64,000 nt of DNA from an uncultured bacterium (GCA_938092135.1 CALLJL010000023.1:62001-126000), one strand, 5' to 3'; shown: positions 16,671-26,086, counted from the first letter of the stretch. Numbers and translations: made by a program. Notes: generated by a model from the letters alone, not told the origin.

Positions 16671-19017
16671 GATTTGCTTTCCTCTGAGAGCGGGGACGCT
16701 TTTTTAAACTTTCGAAATCAAAGGATGGATATTTAAGACGAGGATGATAAATAGTATCAAGGGTTTCTAGGAAAGAATTAGCTATTTGATGGAGATCCTT
16801 GAGGGAAAGATCACATTCATCTAGCTGACCATCTTCTATGTAGCTTTGGAAAATTTCTTTAATCAGTCTTTTTAAAGTATCCTGATCATGAGAGGAGAGG
16901 CTGCGCGAGGCCGCTTCGACTGAATCCGCCAACATAATAAGGGCAGCTTCTTTACTCTGAGGCCTCGGCCCTGGATACCGATAGCTTTCCTCAGCTATCC
17001 GATGGAGCTCAGGATCATATTTTTCCTTGGCTTTTTCATAAAAATAGCGCACAAGAGAATTGCCATGATGCTGGGCAATTAATTCTTTTATTTTGTCCGG
17101 GAGGCGGAGTTTTTTCGCCAGATCAATGCCATCTTTAACATGATTAATAATTACCAGAGCACTTAACTGGGGATTGAGTTCCTCATGGGCACTGGGATTG
17201 CGGGTGGTATTTTCAATAAAATATTCAGGTCTTTTAATTTTGCCTATATCATGATAGAGAGCTCCAGCCTTGACCAATAATGGGTCGACTTTGATGTCTT
17301 TAGCTGCCTTTTCGACCAAAGTGGAGACAATCAAAGAATGATGGTATGAGCCGGGAGCTTCGAGGGCCATTTGCCGGAAAATTGGCAGATCAGAATTGAT
17401 GAGTTCAATTAGCTTGGCTTTAGTGAGGATGCGGAAACCGTTTTCAAAGAGGGGGAGGAGGAGAAAGACCAAAGCTCCGCTGAGAAAGGAGCCGATGGAG
17501 GCCATTATGACCATGGCGAGAGGTTTAAAGCTTAACCCTGAAGGCTCACGAATTAAATAAATAACTAGAGCCAGAAAAATGTTGATGGGAGTCAAAATCG
17601 TGATGGCTGCTCGCAGGGTAGATATTCGGTTATGATTGCCGTAAAACTTAACCCCATAAATGGATGCTAAACTACCAACGAAAGCATAGACCAAAAGAAA
17701 GAAGTCAGCCTGGAGGATTAATCCAGCCAGCAAACTGTTTAAAATGGCATAAATTAGAGCCAGATGGCTAACAGTTAAAAAGGCTAAAACAAGGGTTCCG
17801 ATTTGATAGGGAAAGGCAAAGTAATAAGAATTGACCTCAGCCAGGATCGGCCAATGGGCGTTCTCGCTGAAAATAGTGGCGAGGGAAATCGAAATTTTAT
17901 AAATAAAGAGACTTAAAATAAGGAGGGTGCCTAACAAAAGAAAGCGATTTAAAGCCAGGTTATGGGGATAAAGATTTTTTAGATAAAACCAAACAGAAAG
18001 GAGAAGGAGACTGAAAAGAAAGAAATAGGCGATGAAGTTTCTTCCCCAGCTTGAACGAAGTTCCAAATTCTGATTGATAAGACCAATCAGTTTTATAGTT
18101 TCCGCAGTGGCCTCATCACCCTTACGAATTATCACTTTTCCCTTTTTAATTCGATAATAGACAGTTTCTACGTTGGCCCTGGCCTCTTCTCGTCTTCTAT
18201 CTGTTTCTAGCCGATTAAAATTGAGATTGGGAGCTAAGAGAAGTTTGCCCAGGTTAAAAAGGAGCTGGCGACTTCGATTTGTCAAAGAGAGCTTTTCGAG
18301 CTCTCTCAAAAGAAATTCCCGGGCTTCCTTTAAATCTAAAACATCTTGAAGGCGAACCAATCTTTCCGGTCTGGTTTCTTCAATGATAATAAATCCTCTT
18401 TCATTTTCACCTCTAAAAAAAAGAGCCTTGGAGCGTAGTATTCCCCGTTCAAAAACCCGTCGCAAGGCTTCACTTAAGGCAATTTCCATTTCCGGAGGGA
18501 AACCAGTTTTTCGCCAGAGTTCGAGTTCCTGCTCATCTAATTCAAGACCAGTTTTCTGAGCAAGTATCTCAGCAAATTTTTTGGCAGAGAGCGCCGTTTG
18601 CGCTGGTGTTTTTGCCCAGTCACGGCCGAGGGAGAAAAACATGCGGAGCTTATCCTCGGTATTTAAGTAAATGTTAAGATCTAATGAATATATGGGAAGA
18701 ACAGCTTTTTCGGCTTCTTCCCGTCTTTTCTCAGTGGTCTCAGAATCTTCGATCGTCAAGTCTATAGGCGAAACAATGTCTTTAGGAGCAATGTCTCCAG
18801 GTTTAAGCAGAGGAAGGGATCTTGAAGGCGTATAGGTAAGGAAATAAGCAATGACCAGAACAAAGAGCAGATGAAAAATATAAGGTTGGCGCCAAAAGGC
18901 CAATCTTAATTTATTGTTATTTTTTTTAGCCCTACTTTCAGGTTCCTGTTCTTTTTCAGATGGGAAAGAGGCTCTTTTTTTAAAGAGTTTAATCCTCTTG
19001 AAAGAAATAAAAGTCAT
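16636..19017 (-). CDS. PgpH-type 7TM HD-domain cyclic di-AMP phosphodiesterase
   Basis: The 793-residue protein has an N-terminal membrane helix and a large extracytoplasmic 7TMR-HDED domain (roughly residues 75-320). About seven membrane helices come next, then a cytoplasmic HD domain. That domain shows YHHS, the metal-binding ALYHDIGKI, INHVKDG, AQHHG and MLADSVEA, the signature set of PgpH/YqfF. These enzymes hydrolyse cyclic di-AMP to pApA, so this lineage probably uses that messenger. The gene starts 5 bases after phoH and overlaps ybeY by 35 bases. Confidence 0.92.
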   Translation of the reverse strand: MTFISFKRIKLFKKRASFPSEKEQEPESRAKKNNNKLRLAFWRQPYIFHLLFVLVIAYFLTYTPSRSLPLLKPGDIAPKDIVSPIDLTIEDSETTEKRREEAEKAVLPIYSLDLNIYLNTEDKLRMFFSLGRDWAKTPAQTALSAKKFAEILAQKTGLELDEQELELWRKTGFPPEMEIALSEALRRVFERGILRSKALFFRGENERGFIIIEETRPERLVRLQDVLDLKEAREFLLRELEKLSLTNRSRQLLFNLGKLLLAPNLNFNRLETDRRREEARANVETVYYRIKKGKVIIRKGDEATAETIKLIGLINQNLELRSSWGRNFIAYFFLFSLLLLSVWFYLKNLYPHNLALNRFLLLGTLLILSLFIYKISISLATIFSENAHWPILAEVNSYYFAFPYQIGTLVLAFLTVSHLALIYAILNSLLAGLILQADFFLLVYAFVGSLASIYGVKFYGNHNRISTLRAAITILTPINIFLALVIYLIREPSGLSFKPLAMVIMASIGSFLSGALVFLLLPLFENGFRILTKAKLIELINSDLPIFRQMALEAPGSYHHSLIVSTLVEKAAKDIKVDPLLVKAGALYHDIGKIKRPEYFIENTTRNPSAHEELNPQLSALVIINHVKDGIDLAKKLRLPDKIKELIAQHHGNSLVRYFYEKAKEKYDPELHRIAEESYRYPGPRPQSKEAALIMLADSVEAASRSLSSHDQDTLKRLIKEIFQSYIEDGQLDECDLSLKDLHQIANSFLETLDTIYHPRLKYPSFDFESLKKRPRSQRKANHGSNNQSTEKT

Positions 19018-19022
19018 AGAGA

Positions 19023-19979
19023 TTATTCTTTGTTGTTGTTTTTGGTTTCAGCCTGTTGATAGGCGAGAATAATTTTCTGAACCAAAGGATGGCGAACCAC
19101 GTCTTTCTCATTAAAATAAATGAAGGCGATTTCCTTTATTGGTGATAGAATCTTAATGGCTTGAAGAACACCTGATTTTTCAGGATGGGGAAGGTCGATC
19201 TGAGTAATATCTGCTGTGACCACGACTTTCGAATCGAAGCCTGATCTTGTTAGCAGCATCTTCATCTGTTCTCTCGTTGTGTTTTGGGCCTCATCGAGAA
19301 TGATAAAGGCGCTGTTAAGGGTTCGGCCTCTCATATAAGCCAAGGGAGCAATCTCAATGATCCCCTTTTCAATCAGGCGATTGGCTTGATCGGCGTGAAC
19401 AAGATCAAAGAGAGCATCATATAGGGGTCTTAAATAGGGATTAACTTTTTGATACATATCGCCGGGAAGAAAACCGAGTTTCTCGCCAGCTTCAACGGCC
19501 GGCCGCGTGAGAATTATTCTTTGAACCAGCTTATCCTGAAGATAGCTGAGAGCCATGGCCATGGCCAGGTAGGTCTTACCTGTTCCAGCCGGACCTATAC
19601 CGAAAACAAGGTCATAATTTTTAATGGCCTGAATATAGGCTTGTTGATTGAAGCTTTTGGGAGTTACTGTTTTTCTGGAGAAATTAAGGGATTCAGGGGG
19701 AAGATAATTTTCGAGAGCCTCTTTCTGATTTCCCTCGAGAAGGTCGAGAGCAATATGAAAATCTTCTTCTCTCAAGCGAAAGCCTTTTTCTTCAAGTTCG
19801 CCCATTTTTTCAAAATAAAGGCGGGCAAAAGCCACCTTCTTGGGATCACCCTTTATAATTAAATCATCTCCCCTTATAGAGATACTAACACCCAATCTGC
19901 TTTCAAGCTTCCTTAGATTCCGATCAAGGACGCCAGCCAAACGGGATTTAGCGACTAAAGGATGGGAAATTTTTTCCAT
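19023..19979 (-). CDS. PhoH-like ATPase (PhoL/YbeZ)
   Basis: The 318-residue protein carries Walker A GPAGTGKT and Walker B IILDEAQN, with the conserved RPAVEAGEKLGFLPGD segment between them. This is the PhoH family, an RNA-associated ATPase that is almost always encoded before ybeY. The ATG at 19979 lacks a well-placed Shine-Dalgarno site: GAGGAGGT lies about 20 bases away. The promoter found at 20051-20079 would give a leader of about 65 bases. Confidence 0.93.
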   Translation of the reverse strand: MEKISHPLVAKSRLAGVLDRNLRKLESRLGVSISIRGDDLIIKGDPKKVAFARLYFEKMGELEEKGFRLREEDFHIALDLLEGNQKEALENYLPPESLNFSRKTVTPKSFNQQAYIQAIKNYDLVFGIGPAGTGKTYLAMAMALSYLQDKLVQRIILTRPAVEAGEKLGFLPGDMYQKVNPYLRPLYDALFDLVHADQANRLIEKGIIEIAPLAYMRGRTLNSAFIILDEAQNTTREQMKMLLTRSGFDSKVVVTADITQIDLPHPEKSGVLQAIKILSPIKEIAFIYFNEKDVVRHPLVQKIILAYQQAETKNNNKE

Positions 19980-20050
19980 TTCAACCTTGGAGCTTTAACC
20001 TCCTCAGAAAACTGCTCTTCTTTTTCAATTTAGTTTTATTATAATATTAA

Positions 20051-20079
20051 ATTAAATCATCATCCGGAGTTAATGTCAA
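20051..20079 (-). promoter_or_regulatory. promoter of the phoH-era operon
   Basis: On the minus strand a perfect TTGACA (20079-20074) and TTTAAT (20056-20051, five of six to consensus) are separated by 17 bases. Transcription would begin near 20044 and run through phoH, pgpH, ybeY, corC and era. Confidence 0.65.
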
Positions 20080-20136
20080 GCTGGCCGCAAGGCTTGGAAT
20101 CCAAAACTTCTATTCACAGGGAATGCTTTTCTTGGC

Positions 20137-20165
20137 TTGAAAAAAAAAGCGAGGTAAGATATAAA
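20137..20165 (+). promoter_or_regulatory. promoter ahead of the ribbon-helix-helix gene and sat
   Basis: TTGAAA (20137-20142) and TATAAA (20160-20165) are 17 bases apart on the plus strand. Transcription would start near 20172, leaving a leader of about 46 bases with AAAGGAG before the ATG at 20218. This is a leadered arrangement, in contrast to the leaderless genes described elsewhere. Confidence 0.6.
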
Positions 20166-20217
20166 TGGCTTTTAATCTGTTCTGAGGCGATTAATTTCGC
20201 CCTAAAGGAGCTAGCTT

Positions 20218-20433
20218 ATGGAAAAGGAATTTATGACGATCACCATTCCTACCTCTCTTTATAAAAAAATTGAAGAAAAAATAAAGGGAACAGAATTTAG
20301 TTCCGTCTCTTCCTATGTCACCAAGATTTTAAGAGAAAAGCTGTCGGAGGAAGAAAAATCAGCTGAAGTTTTTACTCCCGAGGAAGAGGAAAAAATCAAA
20401 GCCAGACTCAAAGCTCTGGGTTATATTGATTGA
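20218..20433 (+). CDS. small ribbon-helix-helix-like protein
   Basis: The 71-residue protein reads MTITIPTSLYKKIEEKI, then a Ser-Ser-Val-Ser-Ser-Tyr-Val turn and an amphipathic helix, the pattern of CopG/Arc-type DNA-binding proteins. The acidic tail ends in KARLKALGYID. AAAGGAG is ideally placed before the ATG. It sits 37 bases upstream of sat, so it may regulate the sulfate-activation genes, but no operator is apparent. It could also be an antitoxin, though no toxin gene is adjacent. Confidence 0.75.
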   Translation: MEKEFMTITIPTSLYKKIEEKIKGTEFSSVSSYVTKILREKLSEEEKSAEVFTPEEEEKIKARLKALGYID

Positions 20434-20470
20434 AACTTTTTGCTTTTAATTCAGTTTCAAGGAGCAGAGG

Positions 20471-21619
20471 ATGATTCCTCCCCATGGAGGTCATCTAGTT
20501 GAGAGAATTTTAACACCTGAGGAAAAAAAAGAAATCCTTGAAAGGGAAAGTAGTTTCCCCTCCCTAATTCTCAATGATGATCTTCTCAGCGATGTTGAAA
20601 ATTTGGCGACTGGGGTTTATAGTCCTCTCGAGGGTTTTCTAGGAAAGGAAGATTTCCTTCTTGTCCTTAACCAGATGAGATTAAGCAATGATCTGCCCTG
20701 GACAATTCCTATTATCCTTGATGTTTCGGAGGAAGAAGCGGCCAAATTAAAAGAGGGAGATGAAATTATCCTGAAAAATGAGGCTGGCCAGTCAATTGCC
20801 CTCTTCCATTTAAGAGAAAAATATCGCTATGATAAGGAAGATCTGGCCAAAAAAGTTTATCAGACAACAGATCCGGCTCATCCTGGTGTGGCCAAGATAA
20901 AAGATATGGGTCCGGTTTTATTAGCTGGGCCTGTCGATCTAATTTCTTTCCGTCCCACTCCTTTTGACAACTACCGATTAACTCCTAAGGAGACCCGTTT
21001 TCTTTTTCGACAGAAAGGTTGGCGAACAATCGTGGGCTTTCAGACCAGGAACACACCTCACATAGGCCATGAATATGTCCAGAAAACCGCTCTGACCTTT
21101 GTTGATGGTATTTTCATCAATCCGGTTATTGGGCGAAAAAAGAAGGGCGATTTTCGGGATGAGGTTATCTTAGCCGCCTACGAGGAACTTATCCGTTATT
21201 ATTATTTAAAGGAAAGAGCGGTCATGGCCATTTTGCCGATGGAAATGCGCTATGCTGGGCCAAGGGAGGCCATCCATCACGCCATCATTCGTAAGAACTT
21301 TGGCTGCACCCATATCATAATTGGTCGTGACCATGCCGGCGTGGGCAACTACTATCCACCCTATGCCGCCCAGGATATTTTTGAGGAGTTTCCTGATCTT
21401 GGCATTGTTCCTCTCTTTTTTAAAACTTTTTATTACTGCCGGCGCTGTCAGGCGGTGGTTAATGAGAAAATCTGTCCCCATCCAAAAACTGAACATATCG
21501 ATTTCAGCGGCACTAAGATAAGGGAGATGCTGCTTAAAGGAGAGGTGCCGCCACCTGAGCTTATGCGACCAGAAGTCGCCAGAGTAATCATGTCTTTTGA
21601 AAATCCCTTTAATGATTAA
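20471..21619 (+). CDS. sat: sulfate adenylyltransferase (ATP sulfurylase)
   Basis: The 382-residue protein shows QTRNTPHIGHE, the nucleotide-binding motif of Sat-type ATP sulfurylase, and GRDHAG. It makes adenylyl sulfate (APS) from ATP and sulfate. Near the C-terminus YYCRRC followed by a Cys and a His looks like the zinc site found in many bacterial and archaeal members. CAAGGAG stands before the ATG at 20471. No APS reductase or sulfite reductase gene is nearby, while cysC is, so the route leads to PAPS. Confidence 0.95.
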   Translation: MIPPHGGHLVERILTPEEKKEILERESSFPSLILNDDLLSDVENLATGVYSPLEGFLGKEDFLLVLNQMRLSNDLPWTIPIILDVSEEEAAKLKEGDEIILKNEAGQSIALFHLREKYRYDKEDLAKKVYQTTDPAHPGVAKIKDMGPVLLAGPVDLISFRPTPFDNYRLTPKETRFLFRQKGWRTIVGFQTRNTPHIGHEYVQKTALTFVDGIFINPVIGRKKKGDFRDEVILAAYEELIRYYYLKERAVMAILPMEMRYAGPREAIHHAIIRKNFGCTHIIIGRDHAGVGNYYPPYAAQDIFEEFPDLGIVPLFFKTFYYCRRCQAVVNEKICPHPKTEHIDFSGTKIREMLLKGEVPPPELMRPEVARVIMSFENPFND

Positions 21620-21676
21620 AAAACCTGGGAAAAAAATTGGAGAAGAATTAATCATTTCGGCAAGAAAGGATAATTT

Positions 21677-23056
21677 ATGAAAAGAAAAGTCCTGGTTTGT
21701 GGACTCGATTCGGCTCCAGCCGAGATTGTCTTCGAACATAAAAAACTATTGCCTAACCTTTCCAAGTTGATAGATGGTGGCCTTTATGGTGAACTGCGTA
21801 GCTGTGATCCACCCATTACCATACCTGCCTGGATGGTGATGATGACGGGAAAGGACCCGGGAAAGCTCGGCCTTTATGGCTTCCGTCATCGAAAGGGTTA
21901 TTCCTATAATGAGATGTGGATTGCCACCTATCAATCAATTCGGGAAAAGACGGTCTGGGATTATATTGGCGAAGGCGGTGGCCAGAGTTGTGTCATTTCT
22001 GTCCCACCCACTTACCCCCCCAAGCCCCTTAAAGGCAACTTGATTTCCTGTTTCATTACTCCTGATGGGGAAAAGGAATATACCTATCCTTCTCAGCTCA
22101 AGGAAGAAATTGAAAGCCTTTTTTCAACCTATATTTTCGATGTGGAATTTAGGAGGGAGGACAAGGAGATTCTCCTCGAAGAAATTTATCGCATGACCAA
22201 AAAGAGATTTGAAATAATGAAGTATCTTATTTCCCAAAAGCCTTGGGATTTTTTTATGTTTGTAGAAATTGGCGTCGATCGAATCCAGCATGGTTTCTGG
22301 AAATATATGGACCCTAAGCATCATCTTTATCAACCTGGCAACCCCTATGAATCAGTTATCCTCGATTATTACCGATACCTGGATCGGGAAATAGGTGAAT
22401 TGATTGATCTGGCTGGTCAGGATACAGTTATTCTTGTTGTTTCTGACCATGGAGCTAAAAGGATGAAAGGTGCTTTCTGTATCAATGAATGGCTGATTGA
22501 TCAGGGATTTCTGAAAGTCAAGAATAAACCCAATAAGCCAACGAGCTTAGAGAAGGTAGAAATCGATTGGTCGGAGACGAAAGCCTGGGCCTGGGGAGGC
22601 TATTATGCTCGCGTTTTTCTTAATGTTGAAGGAAGGGAACCCCAAGGAATAATTCCGGCTTTTAATTATGAGAAGGTAAGGGAAGAACTTATTCACAGGC
22701 TTTTGGCAATCAAAGGACCAAAGGGTGAACAATGGGCCACTAAGGTCATTATACCTCAGAAACATTTTGAAGTTCTCAATGGCGAATATCCTGATCTTAT
22801 GGTTTATTTTGATGATTTGTTCTGGCGTTCGGCCGGAACTCTGGGCTATGAAAATCCCTATCTTTTTGAAAATGATACCGGACCCGATGATGCCGTTCAT
22901 GCCCAGGAAGGAATTTATATCCTCTACGATCCGCTTTACCCAAGGAAGGAGAAAAAGAAAGCCGATATTCTGGACATAGCCCCCACCATTCTTTCCCTAC
23001 TAGGAATTTCTTTGCCTCCGGAAATGAAGGGGAAATCCCTGGTTGATTTTTCTTAA
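21677..23056 (+). CDS. alkaline-phosphatase-superfamily phosphodiesterase
   Basis: The 459-residue cytoplasmic protein belongs to the type I phosphodiesterase/nucleotide pyrophosphatase family. The metal and nucleophile residues are present: Asp11 in CGLDSA, Thr48 in PPITIPAW before MMTGKDPG, Asp in GVDRIQHG, SDHG, and a late His in AVHAQEG. It hydrolyses phosphodiester or pyrophosphate bonds. Its place between sat and cysC suggests a substrate such as PAP, APS or a sugar nucleotide, but this is inference. AGAAAGGA precedes the ATG. Confidence 0.82.
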   Translation: MKRKVLVCGLDSAPAEIVFEHKKLLPNLSKLIDGGLYGELRSCDPPITIPAWMVMMTGKDPGKLGLYGFRHRKGYSYNEMWIATYQSIREKTVWDYIGEGGGQSCVISVPPTYPPKPLKGNLISCFITPDGEKEYTYPSQLKEEIESLFSTYIFDVEFRREDKEILLEEIYRMTKKRFEIMKYLISQKPWDFFMFVEIGVDRIQHGFWKYMDPKHHLYQPGNPYESVILDYYRYLDREIGELIDLAGQDTVILVVSDHGAKRMKGAFCINEWLIDQGFLKVKNKPNKPTSLEKVEIDWSETKAWAWGGYYARVFLNVEGREPQGIIPAFNYEKVREELIHRLLAIKGPKGEQWATKVIIPQKHFEVLNGEYPDLMVYFDDLFWRSAGTLGYENPYLFENDTGPDDAVHAQEGIYILYDPLYPRKEKKKADILDIAPTILSLLGISLPPEMKGKSLVDFS

Positions 23057-23176
23057 TTTATAATGGATCGACCTTTTTTGACAATAATTTCTCTGAGGGA
23101 AGCTCAAGATAAATTGGTTGATTTTAGATTTTTTTCTGGCTTAATAATTTGGGTCTAAGATGAATTGAGTGGTGAG

Positions 23177-23235
23177 CCTTCTTGAGAAGGACCTTTTCCA
23201 TGAGAAGAATCTAAAAATGAAGGGAAAAGGAGGTC
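23177..23235 (+). promoter_or_regulatory. possible leader hairpin covering the cysC ribosome-binding site
   Basis: CCTTTTCC (23192-23199) can pair perfectly with GGAAAAGG (23223-23230), which is part of the strong Shine-Dalgarno stretch AAAGGAGGT before cysC. A second small hairpin, CCTTC/GAAGG, sits at 23177-23190. Together they could reduce translation of cysC. No known riboswitch class is recognised. Confidence 0.3.
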
Positions 23236-23241
23236 GTTCTA

Positions 23242-23796
23242 ATGGCTTCAGTCAAATACAAGGAAAGCAAGGGAGTCACTGTGTGGTTCACCGGGCTTCC
23301 TTGTTCAGGCAAAACAGCCGTGGCTGACCGGGTGGCTCAGATTCTCAAAGCCCGTGGATACAGAGTTGAGAGGCTCGATGGCGATATTGTCCGTCAGAGC
23401 CTCACCCGTGACCTGGGTTATTCCCGGGAAGATCGCAATGAAAATATCCGGCGGGTAACTTTTGTGGCTAAGCTTCTAACTCGCAATGGAGTTATTGTAC
23501 TAACCTCCTTTATCTCGCCTTATCGGGACATCCGAGCCTATGCTCGGGAGGAAATAGGTGAGTTCATCGAAGTTTATACCAAATGTCCTCTCGAGGTATG
23601 TATTCAAAGAGATGTTAAAGGAATGTATCAGAAAGCTTTAAGAGGGGAGATCAAGGAATTCACTGGAATCTCTGATCCCTATGAAGAGCCCCTCAATCCT
23701 GAACTTATTCTTGAAACCGATAAAGAATCCCTTGAGGAAAGCGCGGCTAAGGTGATAGCAAAATTGGAAGAATTGGGATATATAGAAAAAACCTAA
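23242..23796 (+). CDS. cysC: adenylyl-sulfate kinase (APS kinase)
   Basis: The 184-residue protein has Walker A GLPCSGKT and the APS kinase segments RLDGDIVRQ, LGYSREDRNENIRR and FISPYRDIR. It phosphorylates APS at the 3' position to give PAPS, the sulfate donor for sulfotransferases or for reduction. AAAGGAGGT is optimally placed before the ATG. It is followed 20 bases later by nucleotide-sugar genes, which hints at sulfated glycans, although no sulfotransferase gene is in the window. Confidence 0.95.
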   Translation: MASVKYKESKGVTVWFTGLPCSGKTAVADRVAQILKARGYRVERLDGDIVRQSLTRDLGYSREDRNENIRRVTFVAKLLTRNGVIVLTSFISPYRDIRAYAREEIGEFIEVYTKCPLEVCIQRDVKGMYQKALRGEIKEFTGISDPYEEPLNPELILETDKESLEESAAKVIAKLEELGYIEKT

Positions 23797-23816
23797 AATA
23801 ATAAAAAAGGGAGAAG

Positions 23817-24761
23817 ATGGCCCTTTATTTAGTTACAGGAGGGGCAGGCTTTATCGGTTCCCATTTGGTAGAAAAGCTTCTTTGCCTAGGTGAGCAGGTT
23901 CGGGTTATCGATAATTTTCTTACAGGCAAAAGGGAGAACATTGCTCCTTTTCTAGAAAAAATTGAATTTCTTGAAGGTGATATAAGGGAATATGAATTTT
24001 GCCTTAGAGCCTGTGAGGGCGTTGATTTTATCCTCCATCAAGCGGCTTTGCCTTCTGTTGCCCGTTCGATTGGAGATCCCAAAACAACAATTGATATTAA
24101 TCTTGGAGGGACCCTGAATCTTCTCCTCTGTGCTCGCCATTACCGGGTCAAGCGCTTCGTCTTTGCCTCTTCCTCCTCAGTTTATGGCGATGACGATTCC
24201 CTGCCTAAAAGAGAAGGCCGTGAGGGAAACCCCCTTTCTCCCTATGCCCTAAGCAAAAAGGTCGGCGAAGATTTTTGTCGCCTTTTTTCCAGGCTCTACG
24301 GTTTAAGCACGGTGAGTCTTCGCTATTTCAATGTTTTTGGACCCCGTCAGGACCCCTTTTCACCCTATGCAGCGGTCATCCCTAATTTTATTTTTCGACT
24401 TCTTAAAAGAAAGGAGCCCATCATTTTTGGAGATGGAGAACAAACCCGCGATTTTACCTATGTGGCTAATGTTGTTGAAGCCAATCTGCTGGCAGTAAAA
24501 GCCGATGATAGTGTTTCTGGGCAAGTCTTCAATATTGCCTGTGGCCAAAGTTTTTCTATCAACTCTCTCGTCCGAGAGCTCAATGAGCTTCTTGGGACCA
24601 ATATCCAACCTTTTTATTCTGACCCCCGTCCTGGGGACATCCGCCACTCGCTGGCTGATATTTCTAAGGCAAGAAAAATGCTAGGCTTTGAGCCCCATTT
24701 TTCTTTTAAGGCTGGACTGCTGGAAACCATAAACTGGTTTAGGGAAAGGATTAAACCATGA
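23817..24761 (+). CDS. NAD-dependent UDP-sugar 4-epimerase (WbpP/TviC-like)
   Basis: The 314-residue short-chain dehydrogenase has the NAD-binding TGGAGFIGSH, the serine-rich ASSSSVYGD and the catalytic SPYALSKK (YxxxK). Sequence flavour and the partner gene point to the WbpP/TviC group, which epimerises UDP-GlcNAc or UDP-GlcNAcA at C4. The following dehydrogenase gene overlaps it by four bases (ATGA), so the proteins are made together. A plain GalE or UDP-glucuronate epimerase role cannot be excluded. Confidence 0.85.
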   Translation: MALYLVTGGAGFIGSHLVEKLLCLGEQVRVIDNFLTGKRENIAPFLEKIEFLEGDIREYEFCLRACEGVDFILHQAALPSVARSIGDPKTTIDINLGGTLNLLLCARHYRVKRFVFASSSSVYGDDDSLPKREGREGNPLSPYALSKKVGEDFCRLFSRLYGLSTVSLRYFNVFGPRQDPFSPYAAVIPNFIFRLLKRKEPIIFGDGEQTRDFTYVANVVEANLLAVKADDSVSGQVFNIACGQSFSINSLVRELNELLGTNIQPFYSDPRPGDIRHSLADISKARKMLGFEPHFSFKAGLLETINWFRERIKP

Positions 24762-26077
24762 ATCAGAGGGTAAATGATTTTTTGAGAAAAATTAAAAAAA
24801 GAGAAATCAAGGTTGGAATTATTGGCCTTGGTTATGTTGGTCTTCCTCTGGTGAAAATTTTTCTGAGAAAAGGATTTGAAGTCGTCGGATTTGACATCGA
24901 TGAAAGGAAAGTAGCTATGCTTAATCAAGGGAAAAGCTACATTCTCCATGTTCGGGGCGAGGAGCTTTTGCCCTATCTTGAACAAGGCAAATTTCGAGCG
25001 ACTCAAGATTTTTCCGAGCTCCGATTAGTGGATGCCATTCTCGTCTGTGTGCCCACCCCCCTTGATGCCCACCGTAATCCCGATCTAACCTTTATTATTA
25101 AGACTACGGAAACCATTGCCCAATATCTGAGGCCTGGTCAGCTCGTTGTTTTAGAGAGCACAACCTATCCTGGAACGACTGATGAAAAAATGCTTCCCCT
25201 TTTAGAGCAGAGTGGACTTAAGGTTGGCCATGATTTTTTCCTGGCCTATTCACCGGAAAGAGAAAATCCTGGGGATAAAAATTTTACCACCGAAAAAATT
25301 CCAAAGGTTATTGGCGGCATAACCCGTAATTGCCTTGAAGTAGCTAAGGCTCTTTATGGCGAAGTTGTGATTACTACTGTCCCTGTATCCTCAACTCGGG
25401 TGGCTGAAGCTACCAAGTTGCTTGAAAATATTTTCCGCTCTGTAAACATTGCCATGGTTAATGAGCTGAAAATGATCTTCAATCGCCTGGGAATCGATAT
25501 CTGGGAGGTTATTGAAGCAGCGTCGACTAAGCCCTTTGGTTTCATGCCCTTTTATCCAGGTCCTGGCTATGGAGGACATTGTATTCCCGTTGATCCTTTT
25601 TATCTCACCTGGAAAGCCAAAGAGGTCGATTATTCCACTAAATTTATTGAACTTGCGGGCGAAATTAACACGCAGATGCCTTACTATGTGGTCGAGCGAA
25701 CTATTGAGGCCCTCAATGCCCGGGGTAAGGCCATTAATGGGGCAAAAATTCTGGTCCTTGGAATTGCCTATAAAAAAGATATTGATGATCAGCGAGAAAG
25801 TCCGGCTTTAAAAATTATCAGTCTTTTTAAAAAAAAGGGAGCCAAAGTGAGCTATCATGATCCCTATGTACCCCATTCCTTTGGCCATCGTGACTACCCT
25901 GATTTCGATATGAAGTCTGTGCCTTTGACTGCCCGACGTTTAAAGCAATCAGATGCTGTGGTTATTGCCACCGACCATTCCATCTTTGACTATGACTGGA
26001 TTGCTAAAAATAGCCCCTTGGTAATTGATACTCGAAATGCTATAAAGAAAAAAAGAAAGAATGTTATAAAAGCATAG
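24758..26077 (+). CDS. UDP-N-acetylglucosamine 6-dehydrogenase type (WbpA/TviB-like)
   Basis: The 439-residue nucleotide-sugar dehydrogenase has GLGYVGLP at the NAD site and the catalytic Cys in YGGHCIPVDP. It also carries YSPERENPGD, a stretch typical of the WbpA/TviB branch rather than the UDP-glucose branch. With the upstream 4-epimerase it would give UDP-GlcNAcA and UDP-GalNAcA, precursors of acidic capsule or O-antigen chains. The start overlaps the preceding stop as ATGA. Confidence 0.88.
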   Translation: MNQRVNDFLRKIKKREIKVGIIGLGYVGLPLVKIFLRKGFEVVGFDIDERKVAMLNQGKSYILHVRGEELLPYLEQGKFRATQDFSELRLVDAILVCVPTPLDAHRNPDLTFIIKTTETIAQYLRPGQLVVLESTTYPGTTDEKMLPLLEQSGLKVGHDFFLAYSPERENPGDKNFTTEKIPKVIGGITRNCLEVAKALYGEVVITTVPVSSTRVAEATKLLENIFRSVNIAMVNELKMIFNRLGIDIWEVIEAASTKPFGFMPFYPGPGYGGHCIPVDPFYLTWKAKEVDYSTKFIELAGEINTQMPYYVVERTIEALNARGKAINGAKILVLGIAYKKDIDDQRESPALKIISLFKKKGAKVSYHDPYVPHSFGHRDYPDFDMKSVPLTARRLKQSDAVVIATDHSIFDYDWIAKNSPLVIDTRNAIKKKRKNVIKA

Positions 26078-26086
26078 GAAATAAAT

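Noticed and set aside
20073-20264. 63-codon plus-strand frame overlapping the ribbon-helix-helix gene
   Set aside because: It runs across the promoter region and into the next gene in another frame, without a ribosome-binding site.
23057-23241. Riboswitch in the gap before cysC
   Set aside because: Only a short stem near the ribosome-binding site was found. No conserved core of a known riboswitch class is recognisable.
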